A stretch of 64,000 bases of DNA. It comes from Plectosphaerella cucumerina. Lineage: Eukaryota > Ascomycota > Sordariomycetes > Glomerellales > Plectosphaerellaceae. The stretch lies in the NCBI GenBank assembly GCA_020746995.1, contig JAGPXD010000004.1:3534001-3598000 (forward strand), written 5' to 3'. The notes under the pieces are model-generated. The model was not told the DNA's origin and did no database searches. It saw only the letters and a list, made by a program, of their open reading frames with translations. A program made the translations under genes and the position numbers. Positions 22,572-32,429 of this stretch are shown here, piece by piece; position 1 is the first letter of the stretch, and every line of letters begins with the position of its first letter.

Positions 22572-25494
22572 GGTGAATGAGGTGGCGTGGTGCAGAGTTT
22601 CAGTAGAGCTGAAGAGGTTCGTTGTGTTGCGATCTGTAGTGGAGAAGAAGGCGGTTTAGTGCATCGTCGTCGAGGCGGGTGGATAAGAGGGGATATATGA
22701 ATCCTGGGTGTAAGACAGGGTGTGGGTGGCAAAGCTATGTGCAGGGGCGTCTAGCGGTGCAAGTTGCAGTGAGGAAACAGGGGGGTGGGAGAGGACAGAT
22801 CAATGACAGGTCCAGGTTGAAAGAATGGAAAGGAAAGAAAGAGATCAGGTGCAAAAAGGCCGTTGGGCAAAGACAAGAAGCGAAAGGAGGGGACCCAGGC
22901 GGCAGGACAGGACAGGACAGGACAGGACAGGACAGGACAGGAAGGACGAGGAGGGCCCGTGTTTGTTCGGTCAGGGTTGCCGATTAGCCTCTTAGCGTCT
23001 TGGACGGTGACGAGTCCCCCCCAAACTGGGGAATGCGGCGGGTGATGAATGGCGCCGGCACGACTTGAGATGAGGCTCGGCCGGAGCGGGATGGGCGTCC
23101 ACTGGGCGGCCCCAGAACGAATAGTCCGACTGACTGGGCTAGGTATTCCCGAGATGACTCGGGGGGTTTCCGTGGGCCGCCAGGCAGGGCTGAAGGGTCG
23201 ACTGAATCATTTCGCCGGGCGGGTGCACTGGCATGGCATTGAATTGCCTCCTGAGCCCGCCCAGGATTCTGAGTCGGTGGACAGGCCAGGGCCGTCCGTC
23301 TCTGCAGTCCATCGGTGCATCGCATCCCCCGCCCTCTTCTCCTCATGCCGCGAAGTCGCGCAGGACGCGGCCATGCAGGCGTGAGGGGGAGGCCTGCAGT
23401 GCGCCATGGCGCCGCAGCGCCGCAGCGAGCGATTCGCCCTCCTTCGATGCTCGTGGTCTCCTCGGTGGTGCCGGCCAAGGCCCCCGGCGGCAGGGATCGC
23501 AGGGGTCCGATTTTGTTGGGGCGGCCACTCGACGTCCACTGCGAACAGCCCAGACAAGGGGCGCTGATTGGGCTTGAAGGTCGTGAGAGGCCTGCGCTGA
23601 GGAACCTCCGGGGGGCGGTGACAGGTGGCTCATGGCCCTGGGCGCCTCTGGAACGACTACGTCCGAGGGCGGCAGGGCTCCATTGCTCGGGCTTGGGGCT
23701 TGGGCTTCGGGTTGAGTGCAAAAGACAAGGAGACGACGGAACCTACCAGGTCAGAGCAACCACGGAATGGCCGTGGGCCGAGGCTCTAATCGAGTGGAAG
23801 CTTGATGGGGAGCTTCAGCAGGACAGGGACACCCTTTCGAACGTTGAAAGGGCCGAGCGAGCTGTGCTGTGCGGGTCCACCGTGAGACTGAAGAAGCGCG
23901 CGGTAGTTGCCTGGCGGAAGGCGAGGAATGAGATCGAGTGGTCTGGAGCGCAGCGGCGTAGTCTTTTAGGTTCGAGATATCGATCGAGGGTGTGTGGTCG
24001 GAACACGGCGTTTTGGTGTTTGTTTGGTCGAAGTTTGACAGATGGTAGTGACGGAGACGAGATCCAGAATAGAAACAAGAGACGAGGAGGCGGCTCGGTG
24101 AGCCAGGAGGCGGCATCTGACCCTTTATTATGACTAGCCACAGGTCAAAGTGCCGCCGTGGGGAATGGGCGGCGACGCCGAGGTCACGGTTGCAGTGGTG
24201 CTGGCGCGGGCTGGTGATCGGCCGGGGCGCAGATGCAGATTGCGGACGTCGGACGCCAGCGACCGGGGCAAAGCAGCTGGAGGCAAGACGACGTGGCCCG
24301 TGGCAAGAGCGGCACTGCATCGCGCCTGCCCTGCCTGCCATATCTTGCCTAGCCACCCGCCGCTCAGCCTGACCAGGCGCCACCTGCCTCGCCTAAACCT
24401 CCAAACCTTGACTCGCCGTTTTTAATTGCAGGTGCGATCCACGGTCGCTCTCCTCCGGGCAGCGCTGCCCAAATCAGCCACCGCTCGTAATGCCTGTCGG
24501 CTTGTGAATTCGGTCTGCGCACCCACTGCGCCCCGCGTCGACGAATCTCCTCTTCGCATCACAGACCTGCAGCGACGCTTGACGGCTGACATCAGACATT
24601 GCATTTTCCCTCACACCTTTAAGTTCTCTGTCTGGCATATGCCGCATCCGTAGGTACGAATAGCGCTGGTGACCGCGTCCAGGCGCTGCATGTCTCTGCG
24701 CCTTCCTTCGGTGACTGGCTCCCACCGGCGTCGTCAGAGACACGCCAGCTCACCGACTCTTCCCCGCCTGACTCAACTCAACTGCCGATGGGCTCTCCTC
24801 CAGACTCCAGTCTCCAGTCTCCAGGCCTCAAGGTTGGGACGGACGGGCGACCGTTGGGCGGCAGCACCCGTTGACCGCCTGGCGTCCCTTGGTTCCCTCC
24901 CCCAGAGCACCCAACTTGCTGTGGCTGGGATCGCTTTCAGGCTTCGTCGTCGTTGCTCCCACACGAAACAGGTGATCACCTGGATCGACGCGGCAGCTCT
25001 CTCGCCGTGGAAGGTCTGCCAACCTTGATTGGTCCCCCGCCACCCACCGGCTGTCCGCCGGTTCGTCTTCGCTGATGCAAGCCAAGCACCGTCGGAGAGC
25101 AGGGCCAAGATTCCGGGATGGGTTTCGCCGGGCCGATCTGAGCAGAATGCGGTTTCGGGCCCGCTGCTTTTACCCAGACCAGTGACGTCGATCGACCATG
25201 CAAATTTCCCCTTGGCGATCCGCCCAGGTGGTGCTTACTAACCGTGGCCCCTATTTTGCACCTCAACACCATGTATCCGCATCAAAACATCGCGAGATGA
25301 CCAGCGGCTGCATCTGTTAATGAATGATTCGGAATGCATCGAATTACTCTTATCATAAAGTCATCCCCAGGGTGGAAAGACGCGTGATATACATGCATGT
25401 GCCTGCGCGGAAATACCAAAAAGACCCCCTCCGGGCATCCTGCTATGCAGGAATCCAGAGGGGTAGAAAACCGGCCGTACCCGGGTGCTGTTTT
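22572..25494. other. Gene-poor region (~2.9 kb)
   Basis: Upstream of the small unknown gene. It contains an AGGAC pentanucleotide repeat (22904-22942). Open frames here lack domain or codon-bias support. No RNA gene recognised before the tRNA-like element at 25495. Confidence 0.45.
22904..22942. repeat. (AGGAC)n microsatellite
   Basis: About 7.8 uninterrupted copies of the pentamer AGGAC, in the 5' flank of the small unknown gene. Likely slippage-prone. Confidence 0.95.
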
Positions 25495-25582
25495 GCTTGC
25501 AGCGGGAATCGAACCCGCGCCGTGGCCTCTGCTCCAATGCACCCAGCGATTGTCGAGCCAAACCGCTGAGCCACTGGCGACG
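25495..25582 (-). other. tRNA-like element (tRNA pseudogene or tRNA-derived SINE head)
   Basis: On the minus strand an A-box-like TGGCTCAGCGG is followed about 45 nt later by a perfect B-box GGTTCGATTCC, flanked by a GCGGG/CCCGC T-stem. The 5' side begins GTCGCCA, as in Ser/Leu tRNAs, but the 3' side after the T-stem is TGCAAGC, which does not pair with it. No clean anticodon arm was found. It therefore looks like a decayed or chimeric tRNA or the head of a SINE, not a functional tRNA. Confidence 0.45.
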
Positions 25583-26709
25583 TCCGTTGATGGGAAGGAC
25601 AGGTAATCGAGGGTTCATGAGGCATGGGCTCGGCAGGTGGGGTTGTGGACGAGACAGACACCGTGACGAAATTCGGCCACAGAGCACGTGAGTAGCTGCC
25701 GCGGCTGCTTTTTTCCCGTGCAGGGCATGCAGGGCAGGCAGTCAATGCCTTCCCTTTTCCCTTGCAGCTAGCTAGATTTGAAGCTGCCGCCAGTCACTCA
25801 GCCCATTTGAACTGTCTGCACACCACCACGAAATCAGACACCAAGCTCGGGGAGTTGAGCTGGGAGGATTTGAAAGACGTCACAGATTTTAAGCTCTTAA
25901 GTCACCATTACTCCGCGACTGACCTGAATCCAATGCAGATCGTCATCCTTCCAATTCGACAAAGACATGGCGGTGTTCTACTGCCAATGCCACCAATGCA
26001 ACTTCGGCAATGGGGGCAGCCTGCATTTTTGCGTGATGCATTTCCAGATGTTCTTGGACCAGCCTTGGGTTCTAGAAGATTTGAGTGTCCTCGGTATTAA
26101 GAACTCACAACGTGAGAGCGGTTTATGGCAGCTAGAATACATAACCTCGCAGCTTCGGTCCCGTCTCCGAACTGCCCTTCTCACTAATAATCTGCTTCTC
26201 GGCATCAGTTGATATGTCTGGCCTTACTACCTGCAGTTCAAGATTGACACAAGGAGTTCTCTGCCTTTCCCCTTACCACATTTGTCAGATGCTCTCAAGT
26301 CTCTCCTACGCCTCATCATCAGCTTGCACTTTCAAAGCGCCATCATCATCATCTTGACTGCCACTTATGCTGCAAATATGGAGGATGGAAGTCTACCGTG
26401 TTTTTGGTTCAGTCTGGGACGGTTCAAAGGGCACTTCTTCTGCAGATAGTAGCTACTCGCTGCCACCTTTCGCCGGACACGGGAATCTAGAAAACTTGCG
26501 CCATGAACACACCGACCAAGAAAGCCCCGTAGATTGAAATAGCTTTCACCCTCGCCCCCAAAACCAACAGGAAGATGATTCCTTCGGACTGATTCCAACC
26601 ACACGTGGTGCGGTCCGACAGCGCGGCGGCAACCCACAAAATTGGTCTTTCTCAACCAACACAACAGCTACAAATATGAATGAGCCCAAGGTTTCCCAGA
26701 CGATGAGCA
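25583..26709. other. Intergenic region
   Basis: Between the tRNA-like element and the tRNA-Asp pair. No coding potential with domain support and no further RNA gene recognised. Confidence 0.45.
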
Positions 26710-26714
26710 AAAAG
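26710..26714 (-). terminator. Pol III terminator of tRNA-Asp copy 1
   Basis: Five T residues on the minus strand, four nucleotides after the tRNA 3' end. Confidence 0.8.
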
Positions 26715-26718
26715 GTAC

Positions 26719-26790
26719 TCTCCGACGGGGAATTGAACCCCGGTCTCCAGCGTGACAAGCTGGCATACTAGCCACTATACGATCGGAGAA
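26719..26790 (-). tRNA. tRNA-Asp (GTC), copy 1
   Basis: 72-nt intronless tRNA on the minus strand. The 7-bp acceptor TCTCCGA/TCGGAGA pairs fully, the anticodon arm is CCAGC-TTGTCAC-GCTGG with anticodon GTC, and the T-arm is CGGGG-TTCAATT-CCCCG. A T5 run at 26714-26710 serves as Pol III terminator. It is identical to the copy about 200 bp away. Confidence 0.95.
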
Positions 26791-26908
26791 GATGACGGTC
26801 GCCTAGATGCTCTCGTCCTGCGGGTCCGTGGAAGAGAAGTTTGCTGGCCCATCCTTGACCGCCTCGGCAAGCTAGTCACCGCCAAAATGTTGCATCGTGA
26901 ACAGGAGC

Positions 26909-26913
26909 AAAAA
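26909..26913 (-). terminator. Pol III terminator of tRNA-Asp copy 2
   Basis: Five T residues on the minus strand just past the tRNA 3' end. Confidence 0.8.
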
Positions 26914-26916
26914 GAA

Positions 26917-26988
26917 CTCTCCGACGGGGAATTGAACCCCGGTCTCCAGCGTGACAAGCTGGCATACTAGCCACTATACGATCGGAGA
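26917..26988 (-). tRNA. tRNA-Asp (GTC), copy 2
   Basis: Same 72-nt sequence and same structure as copy 1, offset by 198 bp on the same strand. Flanks are also partly similar (GAGCAAAAAG on the 3' side; a diverged TGACSGT-type stretch on the 5' side), so the pair arose by local tandem duplication. A T5 terminator lies at 26913-26909. Confidence 0.95.
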
Positions 26989-27300
26989 AGCTGACCGTTG
27001 CGCCTTTGGGCGCTGGATGGTGACCGGCCGAAAATGAGGGCTCAAATTTGGCAAGGCAAGCTGGAGACATCACTTGTTCACAAAGTTCAATACCGCAAAG
27101 TTTCATTATTTGTTTTTGTATTCATTAGGGTGATTATGTAAAGTACAACATGTACGGCAAGCCGTCATGTGTGAAAGGCGTGGTATCATGGGGGTTGCGC
27201 AATCTCAAAACTCGCTTTCTTCTCACATTCCGTCGTGTTTCTTTAGATTCTCGTTCATCTCTGACTGAAACTTCTGTGGCAGAAGTTGTCGACGAGCCGT
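26989..27300. other. Intergenic region
   Basis: Between tRNA-Asp copy 2 and the 3' end of the SUR7/PalI-like gene. Nothing recognised. Confidence 0.5.
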
Positions 27301-28068
27301 CTAGTAGCGGCTGCGCGACCACCAGCGCCTGCGGTGGGTGGTGGCAGGGGGGCTGGCGTAGTCGGCCTTGGCCCTGGTGTGGCGCTCGGCGCGGCTGCGG
27401 TTGCGGCGGCCGGCACAGCAGGTGAAGAAGAGGATGACCGAGGCGATGAGGGAGCAGATGGCGGCGGCGAGAACGCACCACAGGGCGGCGTCGTAGTGGG
27501 CGCGGCCGACGCGGCTGCCGCCGTCGCGGTCGTCGTTGACGTTGTTGCGGACGAGGGACATCCAGACCCAGTCGCAGATGAGAGCGACGAGGGTGACGAT
27601 GAAGGCGGATCCGGCGACAAGGGAGGACAGGAAGGAGCCGAAGAAGCTGGAGCCGATGGAGAGGATGAAGGCGATGAAGGCGATGCCGGCGCCAATGGGG
27701 TGGAGGATCATGACGTTGGTCAGAGCCTTTGCGGTGCCAGCCCTGGTGCCGGAGTAGTTGGAGCCCTCGACGCTCGAGATGACCTCGGCGGGGTTGTAGC
27801 CGATGTGCGTGCCGGAGCACCTGTTGCCGCTGCGCAAGTCAGTATGTTGTAGAGGTGGACAAGATAGGAGGACTGCTTACCTAGAGGCACCGGTCAGGCA
27901 CCAGCCAAAGGAGCCAAATGTGATGGCGCCGGCATTATCGCCGAGGTCGACGGTCATGAAGGAGATGCTCTTCACCGTGGGAGCAGTGATGGAGGCGATA
28001 ACCAGGAGGATGGTTGCCACCAGGAGCAGGAAGGTGCCAAAATGGCTGACGAAGTTGAGGGCGCCCAT
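27301..28068 (-). CDS. SUR7/PalI-family four-span membrane protein
   Basis: Two exons (28068-27881 and 27829-27301, 51-bp intron) give 238 aa. Four hydrophobic spans: residues ~8-28 (FGTFLLLVATILLVIASITA), then three in the second half (IGAGIAFIAFILSIG; VAGSAFIVTLVALICDWVW; LWCVLAAAICSLIASVILFF). Between spans 1 and 2 is an extracellular loop with the family-type FGSFGWCLTG segment and a second Cys after the splice (CSG), likely a disulfide pair. The C-terminus is short, Arg-rich and cytosolic. The family includes eisosome/cell-cortex (Sur7) and pH-sensing (PalI/Rim9) proteins; which subgroup is not decided here. Plasma membrane location is inferred. Confidence 0.82.
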
Positions 28069-29558
28069 TTCGTATGGTGTAGGTGCTTTCTTGGCTGTTG
28101 TTTAATGTGGATAGTATGTCTTGCCGGAGAACAAGAGGCTCTTTGGCTGAGCTCGAGGACTCTGATATAGGCGAGTGAGAGAGGATGTGGTGATGCAGAT
28201 CTGGGAGGCGAGTGATACACAGAGATGGGATGTGGCTCATATATAGTCATGGACGGATACAGTCAGTGAGGACGGCAGCGTGGGACGAACCCCTAATCAA
28301 AAACCAGGAACGGGGACTCGGCAAGGGCCTGCCTGCCTGCCTGCATCATACAGTGACGACCCCTTCGCAGCCGCAGCCCTGCAAAAAGGGTCTCCCTCGG
28401 CTGGGCCCCAGGACGTGGAGAGACCTGAGAGCAAAAGGTGGGTGCCCAAAACAAGGAATGCGGTTGTCGGGGCTCGCTGCAACATCGCATCAGAGATCGA
28501 CGGGCATGCGGTCGTGTGAGCCAGGGCGCGCCGACGCTGTTGCCAATGGTAGGCCGTTCGGCGCTCAGGGGCGTACGTCACCGGAGGACAGGACGTCGTT
28601 TGCGCTGTGAAGCCACAGACTGGGGGGGAATTCTTGGTCGCGCATCCTCATTGTTCTGGCGATGCAACGTTGGGCAGGGGGGCCAGGTGCCGAGCCGGGG
28701 GGATGCAGCGCGCGTTGTGTGGTGTCTCAGTGGGTCGATGATGCGATGACGTCGCCGGCGCCTCAAGGCTGTGTTCAGGTTTGGACCCTGAGCACAGCAC
28801 TCTCCAGGGGCTGTTTTTGCTGCGCCAGAAATGGATGGGCAGCACGCACCCACAGCTCCGGGCCGCGCTGGCGACGCAACGACGGGCTAAGCCTGGTCGG
28901 CTGTTAGTGCGCTGGTAGTGTCGGACATATTCCAGGTTATTGTTTTCTATTCTCGACGGGAAATCTGGGCAATCTGGGCCCTGGGGTATCTGTGTCTAGC
29001 TTGTTCTTTTGTTCGAGCCGTGTCTGACCTGTCGTCACCTGTGATTCTTGGTTCGATCCCCCTAGCCTCATCCGTGGATCGTGGTTGACCTGGCTGGATC
29101 GGGTCAGACTTGAAGCTCTCCCGCTTCCATTGTCTCTCAATGTGCCCTTTCGTGTTGGTGGATTATAGATCGTCGCCGCGTAAGCTGGGGGTCGTCCCCT
29201 CGGCCACGTCCGCGGCGCGCGAGTCAGAACCATAGCGTGGTTCGTCGCACTGCCATTGCGGCGCCCATCTGCTTGCGCGTATGCCGTTCTCTCGTGACGG
29301 CAGCATCTCCACGCGTAGAAGTGTAGTTGACGGCCTCCAGGGCCATGTGTCGTTCGTCGTGCGCTGGCGTTGCAGCCGTGTGACACTCGAGTCATCGTTG
29401 TTTCTTCCCCTCGCTGATCCAGGGTCGGTTCATCTGATGACCTTCAGCTCTCCCCGCGTCAATGCCGCCAGGTCAATGCCGAAGTGTTGCCAGACTGTAT
29501 CGCAACGACCGGTTTGGCCTTCTCGGGCAAAGGTCAGCCATATTCGTGCGCCGCCTGC
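28069..29558. other. Intergenic region (~1.5 kb)
   Basis: 5' flank of the SUR7/PalI-like gene and 3' flank of the next minus-strand gene. A short CTGC repeat lies near 28330. No gene recognised. Confidence 0.45.
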
Positions 29559-30441
29559 TCACATGTCGGTGTTTTCTGGCGCGGCCTTCTCCTTCGTTTT
29601 CTTACCGCCGCTGCCCTCGCGCCGCATGTGCAGCAGCCCCTCCATGACAGCCGGCATATTCTTCTTCATCTCGTTGCGCTTCTTCCTCTCCTGCACCGCC
29701 CTCTTCCCCACGTCCATCGGCACGTGGCCAAAGAGGACGTCCTCCAGCCTCTTCGTGTTTGCCGCGTCCGGCACCTGGCCGCCCGTCTCCCAGTCGAAGA
29801 GCCCCCGCGCCGCGATGTTGTCTGGTAATGACTCCTTGAGCACGCTTTCCAGCTCCACCTTGCCGCGCGGCGGCCACGGTCCGTGAAGCGGCGAGGACCG
29901 GATATCTGACGCATGAACGTATCCAGGCAATGGCCATATTTCCACTCTGAAGCGTCGCTTCTGTGTCGTGTTGTCGGCGGCGGCTTTGCGTGTCTGGGAG
30001 GGGCTATCTTCGGGTTTGTTTTCTGAGGAGTCGGTCTTCTCATCTATGATTGCGTTGGTAGATGGTGCGCTCGTGAGGAAGGAGAGGACTCCGGTGCTCG
30101 GCTTTTCCGTGATGACATTAAACTCGAGGGGACTGCGGTCGACAAGCCGCTTCATGTCGTCTTGGTTCTTGAGAACAGACATGAATGACTTGTCCGAGGA
30201 TTTCGACGGCTGTAGAACATGTCAGCGGATGCTGATAAGGGGCTGGGGAACAGTAGGGACCAACCAGCTTGCGGAAGACCTCGATCTTGACGATCTGCTG
30301 GATCGCATTCAGCACCGCCCGTCGCTCGCTGAGCTTGACGGGTGTCGGCTCGACTTTCAGGACGACGGTGCGCAGTGACGCGATCTTCGAGAGACTCCGG
30401 ACGACATCTCGGCCTCCGGTAAGGGAACTGAGGAGTCCCAT
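29559..30441 (-). CDS. Conserved fungal protein of unknown function
   Basis: Two exons (30441-30265 and 30209-29559; 55-bp intron with GTTGGT donor, GCTGAC branch and TACAG acceptor) give 275 aa. The family is not recognised. The N-terminal 60 residues form a likely amphipathic, Lys/Arg-rich helical region (SKIASLRTVVLKV). The centre is Ser/Asp-rich and disordered. The second half carries an ordered block with RVEIWPLPGYV, SPLHGPWPP and a PDNIAARGLFDWETG motif that looks conserved, then a Lys/Arg-rich tail. The basic N-terminus with few acidic residues could be a mitochondrial signal (inference). The gene shares a 387-bp divergent promoter with GET3. Confidence 0.68.
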
Positions 30442-30828
30442 CGTCGGCGGTAGGTTGACAATGGCCTCTGATGACTTTTCGCCGAGTCGTCCGTGCCTAG
30501 GTACGTCGAGATGCACGAGCGCGTAAAGCACGGCCGTACGAATTATTTAATAGACACACTCTGCACTGTACAACTGTGCCCCGCCATTTCTCCAACACCG
30601 CCGCCGAGCCACATCACAGTGACGGGTCGACGTCAGGCTTCTAGAACTTGGTAGAACACCACAACTTGAAGCATCACTATCTTGGAGCTCGGCACAAACC
30701 TGAAGACATCGCCAACTCTCAAACCCGACAGTCTGACTCCACACCCGCCGATACATTCCAACACAACAGCTCCTCAACCTCACCGCATCTGCCCGCATAC
30801 CCCCCACCTCCCTCTCGCGACTGACATC
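30442..30828. promoter_or_regulatory. Divergent promoter between unknown gene and GET3
   Basis: 387 bp shared upstream space of two divergent genes. No specific binding motif was identified; the GET3 side is CA/pyrimidine-rich near the start codon. Confidence 0.5.
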
Positions 30829-31904
30829 ATGGCCGCCCTCATCGACGTCGACGCCATGGAGCCGTCGCTCCAGTCCCTCCTCGACCAGCGCTCGCTGCGC
30901 TGGGTCTTCGTCGGCGGCAAGGGCGGCGTCGGCAAGACGACAACATCGTGCTCCCTCGCCATCCAGCTCGCAAGGGTCCGCAAGTCGGTCCTGCTCATCT
31001 CCACCGACCCGGCGCACAACCTCTCCGACGCCTTCAACCAAAAGTTCGGCAAGGACGCCCGTCTCGTCGACGGCTTCGACAACCTCTCCGCCATGGAGAT
31101 CGACCCCAACGGCAGCATGCAGGACCTGCTGGCCGGACAGGGCGCCGAGGAGATGGACGCCATGGGCGGCGGTCTCGGCGGGATGATGCAGGACCTGGCG
31201 TTTGCTGTGCGTGGCTCCCCACTCGCTCCCCCCTCTTGACTCCTTGCTGACTTCCTTCCCTCCAGATCCCCGGAATCGACGAGGCCATGTCCTTCGCAGA
31301 GATCCTGAAACAAGTAAAGTCCATGTCCTACGAGACAATCATCTTCGACACGGCCCCCACCGGCCACACCCTCCGCTTCCTCCAGTTCCCCACCGTCCTC
31401 GAAAAGGCCCTGGCAAAGGTCTCCCAGCTCTCGACCCAGTACGGGCCCCTCCTCAACGGCTTCCTCGGCCAGGGCGGCCAGCTTCCCAACGGCCAGAACC
31501 TCAACGACATGATGGCCAAGCTCGAGGCCCTGCGCGAGACAATCTCCGAGGTCAACGCCCAGTTCAAGGACGAGAACCTCACCACCTTTGTCTGCGTCTG
31601 CATCGCAGAGTTTCTCTCGCTCTACGAAACGGAGCGCATGATCCAGGAGCTCTCCAGCTACAACATCGACACCCACTGCATCGTCGTCAACCAGCTCCTC
31701 TTCCCCAAGAAGGGCTCAGAGTGCGACCAGTGCAACGCCCGTCGCAAGATGCAGAAGAAGTACCTCGAGCAGATTGGCGAGCTCTACGACGAGTTCAACG
31801 TCGTCAAGATGCCCCTCCTTGTCGAGGAGGTCCGCGGCACCGAGCGCCTGTCAAAGTTCAGCGACATGCTGGTCAACCCGTACCAGCCCCCGGAGATGGA
31901 CTAG
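30829..31904 (+). CDS. get3: Get3/TRC40 ATPase for tail-anchored protein insertion
   Basis: Cytosolic ATPase that binds tail-anchored proteins and delivers them to the Get1/2 receptor at the ER. Two exons (30829-31206 and 31266-31904, 59-bp intron joining QDLAFA to IPGIDEAM) give 338 aa, the usual length. Deviant Walker A GGKGGVGKTT at 29-38 with the intradimer Lys, switch I-type DPAHNLSDAF, switch II FDTAPTGHTLRFL, and the zinc-binding CDQC that joins the dimer. A Met/Gly-rich substrate-groove segment (MDAMGGGLGGMMQD) sits before the intron. All functional motifs are intact. Confidence 0.97.
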
Positions 31905-32429
31905 ACTAGACTTGTGGGATGTAGGTAGTAGGCGGGGAGGAGTAGACAGGGAGGCAGGCAGCATGGCAGTATACCCGCACCATCACGCGTCACGTCGTCA
32001 ATGAAGAATTGAAAGTAAAGACACCTTGCTCTAGAGGGGTTCCAACACACTTTGTGCTTGATTTTTTTTTCAGTTGTCAAAACGTGTTTATTTCAGCCGT
32101 AGGCCGTTTTCTAAAGCACCATGACTATGCGCTAAATCAAAATGCCCCCCAAGACCATCACCGCTCGTGGCCTGTCTTCATCCAGGTCGCCTTCGACCCC
32201 GGGGCAGAAACACCTCGCATGTTCCCCGTGACCAGACCACATCCTCCCCCGAAATGCAATGGCATGATTCGCACCCCCCATGCCCCTTGATTAAACGCCA
32301 TTCTCGTCCCCATGCTGCGAGGGCGTCCCGTTCGGTCGGTTCGCCCAAAGGTCGTGTAGAGTGAATTATACAAGTCGTGAAAAATCCTCGGATGCTCCTA
32401 GGAGCCCCTCATGCTTCGGCCCGTCTCGC
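31905..32429. other. Convergent intergenic region
   Basis: 3' flanks of GET3 (plus) and MPE1 (minus), with a T9 tract near 32063. No gene seen. Confidence 0.5.

Noticed and set aside
24769..24775. Second TGACTCA site
   Set aside because: Not within reach of any called gene start; a 7-mer is expected by chance several times in 64 kb.
29050..29061. B-box-like GGTTCGATCCCC on the plus strand
   Set aside because: No A box at tRNA spacing and no acceptor pairing, so treated as chance.
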